A stretch of DNA of 64,000 bases from JBFWMG01 sp050251715 (GTDB lineage: Bacteria; Desulfobacterota; Desulfovibrionia; Desulfovibrionales; Desulfovibrionaceae), in NCBI GenBank assembly GCA_050251715.1, contig JBFWMG010000002.1:1-64000 (forward strand). Reading direction: 5' to 3'. The notes under the pieces were generated by a model. The model did not search any database. It saw only the letters and a program-made list of their open reading frames with translations, and was not told where the DNA came from. A program made the position numbers and the translations under genes. This document shows positions 58,236 through 64,000 of this stretch, one piece after another; within the stretch, counting starts at the first letter, position 1; every line of letters begins with the position of its first letter.

Positions 58236-58655
58236 TTATCCGTTGGCGGCGTTCTTCAGCGCGTCCTGGACTTCCACGAAGAAGTCGGCGGTGCGCATGG
58301 ATTCACTGATGCCGCACAGCCCCTTGACCACCCGCAACAGGTCGTCGGCCTTGACCGTGACGTCGAACAGACCGTTGTTGATCTTGCACAGGGAGCCTTC
58401 ACTCTTGATGAGATAGGCGCGGCGCTCCTTGATCTTTCCGTCGCTGGCGATGACGGAATAGGCTTGATGGCCTTCGCTGGTGATGTACAACCGCTGCTGT
58501 GTCAGCACGCGGGATTCATCGTCAAAGAAGGAGTGTTCCGCATAGAGCTTGCCGCAAAAGGTGAGATCCTCACCACTGTCGTTTTGCAGCGTGACGTCTT
58601 CCATGGTGGCTTTACCGTCTTGAGCCGCGTCCATGTGCTCGTTTGCCTTGGTCAT
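58236..58655 (-). CDS. Hypothetical protein, 139 aa
   Basis: A soluble protein starting MTKANEHMDAAQDGKATMED. Its middle (EDLTFCGKLYAEHSFFDDES, VLTQQRLYITSEGHQAYSVI) looks like a beta-rich fold, and the C-terminus (DDLLRVVKGLCGISESMRTA) like an amphipathic helix. AGGAGGAACGGGC precedes the ATG, the best ribosome-binding site of the run. The family is not recognised. It sits between the HTH gene and the CBM48 gene. Confidence 0.72.
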   Translation of the reverse strand: MTKANEHMDAAQDGKATMEDVTLQNDSGEDLTFCGKLYAEHSFFDDESRVLTQQRLYITSEGHQAYSVIASDGKIKERRAYLIKSEGSLCKINNGLFDVTVKADDLLRVVKGLCGISESMRTADFFVEVQDALKNAANG

Positions 58656-58678
58656 GCCCGTTCCTCCTGATGGCCGCC

Positions 58679-58969
58679 CTACGTCGGCAGTTTGAGTTGC
58701 TCGGGTCCCGTCTGTTTCTTCGCCTGCCGGGGCGCTGGTTCCGTTTCGGTCGGCGTCCCGGTCTTTCTGGCCTGTGGCGAGTCTTCAAACAGCGCCCCGC
58801 CCCCCTGTTTCTGCCAAAACACTTCCAGATCCGTCTTTGAAATGCGGTAGCCCTTGCCGAGCTTCGCCGCGCTGAGTGCGCCGGATTTGATGGCCCGGCG
58901 CAAGGTTTCCGTGTGGCAACTGAGCAGGCCAGCCGCTTCGCTCAAGGTGAAGGTGGTTTTATCAACCAT
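58679..58969 (-). CDS. Excisionase/MerR-like helix-turn-helix protein
   Basis: A 96-residue protein. TFTLSEAAGLLSCHTETLRR, AIKSGALSAAKLGKGYRISK and TDLEVFWQKQ form the winged HTH of the excisionase/MerR-like (HTH_17) class. The tail (about 65-96) is Pro/Thr/Lys-rich and probably disordered. The start is MVDKTTFTL, where the domain begins. It is the first gene of the small-protein run; no integrase is near, so a plain regulatory role is likelier than excision. Confidence 0.82.
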   Translation of the reverse strand: MVDKTTFTLSEAAGLLSCHTETLRRAIKSGALSAAKLGKGYRISKTDLEVFWQKQGGGALFEDSPQARKTGTPTETEPAPRQAKKQTGPEQLKLPT

Positions 58970-59500
58970 GGCGTGCCGTCGGTTGCTCCCTGTTGTTGTT
59001 GGGCGTCGCCGTTGTATCGGCCTGACCGGCTGCCGCTCGTCCCAAACCTTGCTCAAATCCCTGTCAGCCCCGTGATCCGGCTCTTTGCGGGGCATGGCGC
59101 ACCTTGTTCAAACAGCCGGTGCGTGCCGCTTCGGCTTGCCCAGACCCCTGCGCGACGTGACCCCGTCCCGGTTCAGTCGCACTGCATTGGGCACATCCAT
59201 CCCAATGAATGCCGCCCTTCTACCATCATCAATCAACTATTGTCAACAAAATTCAACTTTCGCCTACTCTGTACGGTTAATGCCCTGTATGGGCCAACTA
59301 TGTTGAATCACGTCACTATCTGCCCTGCGGGTGCAATTATTCGAAGTATTTTCCCCTTATTCCTCCTTATGGCCCGCTCAAGGCGGCCAGGGCGCGGCTG
59401 TGGCCTCCATCCCCCCTCAACGGCAACCCTCGCCCACACGCGTGCCCGCGCAGCCAGGGCGCGCACCGCGAAAACCCCGAGGCCCGACCCGCGCATTTGG
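58970..59500. other. Intergenic region between the HTH gene and the stress-protein gene
   Basis: It holds an AT-rich island (59210-59345), where minus-strand TTGTTGACAATAGTTGAT offers a -35-like TTGACA for the HTH operon. The flanking 130-base stretches are GC-rich without a gene. Confidence 0.45.
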
Positions 59501-59528
59501 TTGTTTTTGGTGGCGAATGTATTATTAT
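59501..59528 (+). promoter_or_regulatory. Probable promoter of the universal stress protein gene
   Basis: TTGTTT (59501-59506) and TATTAT (59523-59528) are 16 bases apart; the -10 box matches at five of six positions. It is 62 bases before the ATG. Confidence 0.42.
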
Positions 59529-59590
59529 TAAAGGGGGCGGAATGCGCCCTGCGGCGCTCGACCGTACCAAAACTTACAGGAGGTGGCGGC

Positions 59591-60013
59591 ATGGCTGCGA
59601 AGAAGATATTGCTCCCGGTGGACGGTTCGGAACATTCCAGGCACGCCTGCGCCTACGGCGTGGGATTGGCCAAGAAGTTGGGCGCGTCCGTTGTGCTGTT
59701 GCACGCCTATGGCTCCATTTCCATGCTGCTCACCGGCGAGGGCAGGCGCGAGGTGCTGGATGAACTCGCGGCTGAAGCCCTGAACGGCATGGAACCCTAC
59801 CGCGCCCTGGTGCGCGAGGCCGGGCTCGAAGCCACCGAGCTGGTGGAGGAGGGGCGGGCCGCCGACGTCATCATCAAGGCGGCGGCGCGTGAGGCGTGCG
59901 ACCTCGTGGTCATGGGCAGCCGTGGCTTGTCCGACGCCGAGGGGCTTATCGTGGGCAGCGTGGCGCACAGGGTCTTGGAAATGGCGCACTGCCCGGTGCT
60001 CATCGTCCGCTGA
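59591..60013 (+). CDS. Universal stress protein
   Basis: A 140-residue UspA-family protein. KKILLPVDGSEHSRHACAYG is the N-terminal strand and ATP-region Asp. CDLVVMGSRGLSDAEGLIVG and SVAHRVLEMAHCPVLIVR carry the G-2x-G-9x-G-[S/T] ATP-binding motif, so it is of the ATP-binding class. AGGAGGTGGCGGC precedes the ATG. It is a single gene with its own promoter; a 163-base gap follows with no feature. Confidence 0.95.
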   Translation: MAAKKILLPVDGSEHSRHACAYGVGLAKKLGASVVLLHAYGSISMLLTGEGRREVLDELAAEALNGMEPYRALVREAGLEATELVEEGRAADVIIKAAAREACDLVVMGSRGLSDAEGLIVGSVAHRVLEMAHCPVLIVR

Positions 60014-60176
60014 CCGGGGCGGCCTGATTGCGAGCCCGCGACAGGGCGTCGTCGCCGTGCGGACCGTCGCGCCATGCGCTCCCATGGCCGCTGCGCGGGC
60101 CAACGGGGCGCATGGAGTGGCGGTCTTGACTTTTGGGCTGCGGCGTGCTCTCCCCTCTGCGTGAAAGGAGAGCCTT

Positions 60177-61370
60177 ATGACAGCCATTCCCAAGGGATTC
60201 CTCTTCGCGGCCCACAACGCCGGGCTGCGCTATAAAGACCGCAATGACGTGGCCTTGCTCGTCAGCGAGACCGAAGCCACGGCGGCCGCCGTGTTCACCA
60301 CCAACAAATTCCAGGCCGCGCCCGTGCTTGTGGGCCAGGACGTGCTTGCCGCACGCCGCACGGCCAGGGCCGTGCTCATCAACGCGGGCCAGGCCAACGC
60401 CTGCACCGGCTCCCAGGGCTTGGCGGACTGCCGCGAGTCCGTGCGCCTGGTGGCCGAGGCCGTGGGCGTGCCCGCCGGCGCCGTCCTGCCCGGCTCCACG
60501 GGGGTCATTGGCGCGCGCATGGCCATGGACAAGTGGCCCGCAGGCGCCCAGGGCTTGGCCGCCGCGCTCGGCACGTCCTCGCACGAGGATTTTGCCCGCG
60601 CCATCATGACCACCGACGCCTTTCCCAAGATAGCCTCCGAGCGCGTGAAGACCCTGTCCGGCGAATTTTCCGTGCTGGGCATGGCCAAGGGCGCGGGCAT
60701 GATCTGCCCCAACATGGCCACGCTGCTGGTCGTGGTGCTCACCGACGCGGCCGTGGACGCGGACACCTGGCAGGACATCCTGAACCATGCCGTGGCGGGC
60801 AGTTTCAACGCGGCCACCGTGGACGGCGACACCTCCACCAACGACACGGTCTACGCCCTGGCCAACGGCGCCTCCGGCGTGGGCGCGACCCCCGGCGACA
60901 CCCTGCCCTACGTGGACGAACTCGGCTTTGCCGTGGACAAGGTGTGCCAGGAGCTGGCCTACATGCTGGTGGCGGACGGCGAGGGCGCGACCAAGGTGGC
61001 GCGCATCGTGGTGACCGGCGCGCGCGACAACGCCCAGGCCGAGACCGTGGCCCGCACCGTGGGGCACTCGCAGCTGGTCAAGACCGCGCTCTACGGCAAG
61101 GATGCCAACTGGGGCCGCATCGTGGCCGCCGTGGGCCGTTCCGGCGCGGACTTTGACGCCCAGGCCGTGGTCGTGCAAATGGGCGGGGTCACGCTGTTCG
61201 AGAACGGCATGCCCGCACCCGGCGACCTGGATGCGCTGCTCGCCCCGCATCTGGAGCGGCAGGAGGTGCGCATCGACATCTCCCTGGGCAGCGGGCAGGG
61301 GGCGTACACGCTGCTCGCCTCGGACCTGACCCACGATTACGTTAGCGTGAACGCGGACTACCGCTCATGA
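60177..61370 (+). CDS. argJ: Bifunctional ornithine acetyltransferase/N-acetylglutamate synthase
   Basis: A 397-residue ArgJ that moves acetyl from N-acetylornithine to glutamate in the cyclic arginine pathway. AVFTTNKFQAAPV and INAGQANACTGSQGLADCRE are N-terminal blocks. KGAGMICPNMATLLVVVLTD contains the autocleavage site before Thr, giving alpha and beta subunits. TVDGDTSTNDTVYALANG and YGKDANWGRIVAAVGRSGAD are beta-chain motifs. AAAGGAGAGCC precedes the ATG. Its TGA overlaps the next ATG by four bases. Confidence 0.96.
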   Translation: MTAIPKGFLFAAHNAGLRYKDRNDVALLVSETEATAAAVFTTNKFQAAPVLVGQDVLAARRTARAVLINAGQANACTGSQGLADCRESVRLVAEAVGVPAGAVLPGSTGVIGARMAMDKWPAGAQGLAAALGTSSHEDFARAIMTTDAFPKIASERVKTLSGEFSVLGMAKGAGMICPNMATLLVVVLTDAAVDADTWQDILNHAVAGSFNAATVDGDTSTNDTVYALANGASGVGATPGDTLPYVDELGFAVDKVCQELAYMLVADGEGATKVARIVVTGARDNAQAETVARTVGHSQLVKTALYGKDANWGRIVAAVGRSGADFDAQAVVVQMGGVTLFENGMPAPGDLDALLAPHLERQEVRIDISLGSGQGAYTLLASDLTHDYVSVNADYRS

Positions 61371-61993
61371 GCACGCCTCCCGACGCCCACGCCAACACCA
61401 AGGACCGCGACCGGAAGACCCGGCTGGCCGACTTCCTGTTCGAGGTCGGCATGCTGCGCAAGACCCCGCGCACCGGGTTCCAGTTCCTGGGGACGGGCAG
61501 CGAAAACGTGGCCGAGCACTCGTTCCGCGCCGCTGTCATCGGCTACGTGCTGGCCAAGATGGCCGGGGCGGATCCGGCCCGCACCGCGCTGCTCATGCTC
61601 TTCCACGACCTGCACGAGGCGCGCACCGGCGATTTCAACTACGTCAACCGCATGTACAATGCCTCCGAGCGCACCCGCGCCCTGGAGGACTGCCTGTCCG
61701 GCACCGGCCTGGCCGACGACGTGCTTGGCATGTGGGAAGAGCTTGAGCATCCCGACACCCTGGAGGCCAAGCTGGCCCAGGACGCGGACCAGATCGACCT
61801 GATCTGCAATCTGAAGGAGCAGCTCGACCTGGGCAACACGTACGCGGCCAAGTGGATGGCGTCCGCCCTGGAGCGGCTGCGCACCCCCGAGGGCCGCGAA
61901 CTGGCCAGGACCGTGAGCGAGACCGACCATACCGATTGGTGGTTCCTGGGGCCGGAGCGCTCCTGGTGGACCCGCAAGAACGGCAAGAAATAG
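61367..61993 (+). CDS. HD-domain hydrolase (YfbR-like)
   Basis: A 208-residue HD protein of the HD_3/YfbR group (5'-nucleotidase-like). RLADFLFEVGMLRKTPRTGF starts it; SENVAEHSFRAAVIGYVLAK carries the first His, LMLFHDLHEARTGDFNYVNR the HD pair, and LAQDADQIDLICNLKEQ the second Asp. Family members remove phosphate from deoxynucleotides. The ATGA overlap with argJ shows translational coupling, though the functional link is unclear. Confidence 0.88.
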   Translation: MSTPPDAHANTKDRDRKTRLADFLFEVGMLRKTPRTGFQFLGTGSENVAEHSFRAAVIGYVLAKMAGADPARTALLMLFHDLHEARTGDFNYVNRMYNASERTRALEDCLSGTGLADDVLGMWEELEHPDTLEAKLAQDADQIDLICNLKEQLDLGNTYAAKWMASALERLRTPEGRELARTVSETDHTDWWFLGPERSWWTRKNGKK

Positions 61994-62096
61994 GCGGCTG
62001 CCGCCTTGGCGGGCGGTTCCCGCCGTTGTCCGGCCCGGTGGGCAGTCCCTTGCCGTGGCCATGTTGTCCCATGCGATGTATGAGGAGCGTGTGCGT

Positions 62097-63341
62097 GTGA
62101 AGGGTTTTTTCAATGTCGTGAGCGTGGACGGGTTTGTCGGCCTGCTGCGGACGTTTGCGCCGCTGGGGGGCGAGGATGTGCCGCTGGGCGAGGCCGATGG
62201 CCGGGTGTTGTCCCGCGCCGTGGCCGCGCGCGAGGACCTTCCCCTGCGCGACCGGTCCTGCATGGACGGTTTTGCCGTGCGCGCGCGGGATGTGTTTGGC
62301 GCGGGCGAGGCCAACCCCTCCTACCTGGAACAGGTGGGCGCGGTGGGCATCGAGACCGAACCTGCCTTCGAGGTCGGGCCGGGCGAGTGCGCGGCCATTG
62401 TCACGGGCGGGCTGCTGCCGCGCGGCGCGGACGCCGTGGTCATGGTGGAACACACCCACGACATGGGCGCGGGAGCCATCGAGATCCGTACCTCGCAGGC
62501 GCCGCACGACAACGTGATGCTGCGCGGCGAGGACGCCGCCGCCGGGGCCGAGGCACTGCCGGCGGGCTGCGTGCTGCGGCCCCAGGAGATCGGCCTTCTG
62601 GCCGCCCTGGGGTATCCCCGTGTGCCCGTGTTTGCGCGGCCCCGCGTGGGCATCGTGTCCACGGGCGACGAACTCATCCCAGTGGAGGCCACGCCCGTGC
62701 CGGGCCAGGTGCGCGACGTGAACAGCGCCACCCTGTATGCCCTGGCGCGCCGCGCCGGGGCCGAGGCCACCTGCTTCGGCCTTGTGCCGGACAACGCCGC
62801 CGCGCTGAAAGCGGCGCTGGCCAAGGCGCTGGAGTCGTGCGACGTGGTGTTCCTGTCCGGTGGCAGCTCCGTGGGCGTGCGCGATTTTACGCTGGGCGCC
62901 ATCGAGGCCATGCCCGACGCGGACATCCTGGCCCATGGGGTGGCGCTCAGCCCCGGCAAGCCCACCATCCTGTGCCGGGTGGGGCGCAAGGCCGTGTGGG
63001 GGCTGCCGGGCCAGGTCACCTCGGCCATGGTGGTCATGCAGGTGTTGGCGCTGCCGTTTCTGCGCTATCTCCAGGGCGAGCCGGACGCCTTTTCCCTGGA
63101 CCGCCGCGTGTGCGTGCCCGCGGTCATGGCGCGCAACGCCGCGTCCAAACCGGGGCGCGAGGATTTTGTGCGCGTGCGGCTGGAACAGGCCGCGCCGGAC
63201 GGCGGCCTGCCGCGCGCCGTGCCCTTGTTCGGCAAGTCCGGCCTGCTGGGCACCATGTTGCGCGCCCACGGGCTGGTGCGCATCCCCGCCGAGGCCGAAG
63301 GCGTGCGCAAGGGCGCGCCCGTCTCCGTGTGGCTGGCATAG
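62097..63341 (+). CDS. moeA: Molybdopterin molybdotransferase MoeA
   Basis: A 414-residue MoeA that inserts molybdate (or tungstate) into molybdopterin. VSVDGFVGLLRTFAPLG, DRSCMDGFAVRARDVFG (conserved D-G-[FY]-A), CAAIVTGGLLPRGADAVVMV, VGIVSTGDELIPVEATPVPG and VFLSGGSSVGVRDFT mark domains I-III; HGVALSPGKPTIL is the active-site loop. The C-terminal domain IV follows. GAGGAG lies nine bases before the GTG at 62097; in-frame ATGs at 62076 and 62055 are alternatives. Sulfate reducers need it for formate dehydrogenases. Confidence 0.94.
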   Translation: MKGFFNVVSVDGFVGLLRTFAPLGGEDVPLGEADGRVLSRAVAAREDLPLRDRSCMDGFAVRARDVFGAGEANPSYLEQVGAVGIETEPAFEVGPGECAAIVTGGLLPRGADAVVMVEHTHDMGAGAIEIRTSQAPHDNVMLRGEDAAAGAEALPAGCVLRPQEIGLLAALGYPRVPVFARPRVGIVSTGDELIPVEATPVPGQVRDVNSATLYALARRAGAEATCFGLVPDNAAALKAALAKALESCDVVFLSGGSSVGVRDFTLGAIEAMPDADILAHGVALSPGKPTILCRVGRKAVWGLPGQVTSAMVVMQVLALPFLRYLQGEPDAFSLDRRVCVPAVMARNAASKPGREDFVRVRLEQAAPDGGLPRAVPLFGKSGLLGTMLRAHGLVRIPAEAEGVRKGAPVSVWLA

Positions 63342-63349
63342 GACACGCC

Positions 63350-64000
63350 ATGGCGACAATGCGTCTTCTTCATCTGGGCGACATCATGGGCAGGCCGGGC
63401 CGCCAGGGCTTGCGCCGCGCCTTGCCCGCCCTGCGCGAAGAATTTTCCCCGGACATGGTCATCGCCAACGTGGAAAACGCCTCGGGCGGCGTGGGGCTCA
63501 CGGTCAAGGGCGCTGCGGAACTGCTGGGCATGGGCCTCGACGTGCTCACCTCGGGCAACCACATCTGGAAATACCGCGAGATTTACGCCTACCTTGACGG
63601 CGAGCCGCGCCTGCTGCGGCCCGCCAACTACCCGCCGGGCGCGCCTGGCGCGGGGTGCGGCGTGTTCGAGGCCCGCAACGGGGTGCGCGTGGCCGTGGGC
63701 AACCTGCTGGGCCGCACCTTCATGGATGCGGTGGACTGCCCCTTTCAGGTGGGGCGGGCCATGGTGGACGCCCTGCCCGCCGACGTGCGCGTGCGCCTGA
63801 TCGACCTGCACGCCGAGGCCACCAGCGAGAAAAAAGCGCTTGCCTATTTCCTGGACGGCGCGGTAAGCGCAGTGCTCGGCACCCATACCCATGTGCCCAC
63901 GGCGGATGCGCAGGTGTTGCGCGGCGGCACGGGCTACATGACGGACATAGGCATGTGCGGGGTGCACGACTCCAGCCTCGGCATGGACATCAAGGCTGTC
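63350..64000 (+). CDS. YmdB-type metallophosphoesterase (TIGR00282), partial
   Basis: The gene runs past the window edge; 217 residues are visible. MRLLHLGDIMGRPGRQGLRR opens the family, VIANVENASGGVGLTVKGAA and LTSGNHIWKYREI carry the Asp, Asn and His metal ligands, and AVLGTHTHVPTADAQVLRGG and GYMTDIGMCGVHDSSLGMDI are further metal/active-site blocks. Family members cut 2',3'-cyclic nucleotides and influence RNA decay in Bacillus. The ATG at 63350 overlaps no other gene and lies eight bases after the moeA stop. Confidence 0.93.
   Translation, partial: MATMRLLHLGDIMGRPGRQGLRRALPALREEFSPDMVIANVENASGGVGLTVKGAAELLGMGLDVLTSGNHIWKYREIYAYLDGEPRLLRPANYPPGAPGAGCGVFEARNGVRVAVGNLLGRTFMDAVDCPFQVGRAMVDALPADVRVRLIDLHAEATSEKKALAYFLDGAVSAVLGTHTHVPTADAQVLRGGTGYMTDIGMCGVHDSSLGMDIKAV

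Overview
The window is GC-rich chromosomal DNA (roughly two thirds G+C, strong GC3 bias). Gene content points to a Gram-negative, flagellated member of the Desulfovibrionales, most likely Desulfovibrionaceae. The reasons are: an LptD outer-membrane assembly protein; a TrmD fused to a second RNA-methyltransferase domain (I recall this fusion from Desulfovibrio); many small periplasmic binding proteins and Cache/PAS sensor kinases; a sigma-54-type promoter in front of a lone flgE; and a DUF2318/ABC locus. Genus cannot be fixed from the sequence alone. I saw no tRNA, rRNA, insertion sequence, phage module or CRISPR array.

Layout. 1-5100: the 3' end of aroC, a 770-base repeat-filled gap, recD2 and an NlpC/P60 lipoprotein. 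5100-9700 (minus): fxsA, rhomboid, znuA, znuC, znuB, a zinc-uptake locus linked to a His-rich rhomboid protease. 9840-14520: a periplasmic binding protein, then SGNH hydrolase, aldehyde dehydrogenase and an acetolactate-synthase-like enzyme. 14690-18815: a two-component block (PAS kinase, TPR protein, CheY-like receiver) and a conserved cytosolic protein. 19250-26000: lptD divergent from alr, then rpsF-rpsR-rplI-dnaB. 26060-29165: a DUF2318/FtsX-like permease/LolD-like ATPase operon preceded by paired palindromic operators, and a Cys-rich exported protein. 29364-33173: LysR regulator, trmD fusion, rplS, rnhB, yraN. 33987-43382 (minus): thiD and an eight-gene envelope glycan locus with ArnB-, ArnC- and ArnT-like members, two LPG-synthase-type flippases and a methyltransferase. 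43586-48973: rpsA, FMN riboswitch-ribB, flgE, trxC. 49130-58970: signalling genes (STAS, Hpt, NarL-type regulator, a large Cache-PAS kinase with a binding-protein partner), an FKBP isomerase, and a four-gene run of small proteins including an excisionase-like HTH. 59590-64000: uspA, argJ, an HD hydrolase, moeA and the start of a YmdB-type metallophosphoesterase.

The least conventional content lies between genes. Four families of dispersed hairpin-based repeats occur. Family A has arms of 33-35 bp that covary between copies. Family B has conserved flanks around a long hairpin whose arm sequence is completely different in each copy. Family C abuts TAG stop codons. Family D is an AT-rich element of about 103 bp with 10-bp terminal inverted repeats, always at the 3' end of a gene and once supplying the stop codon. 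No transposase or reverse transcriptase that could move them is encoded in the window.
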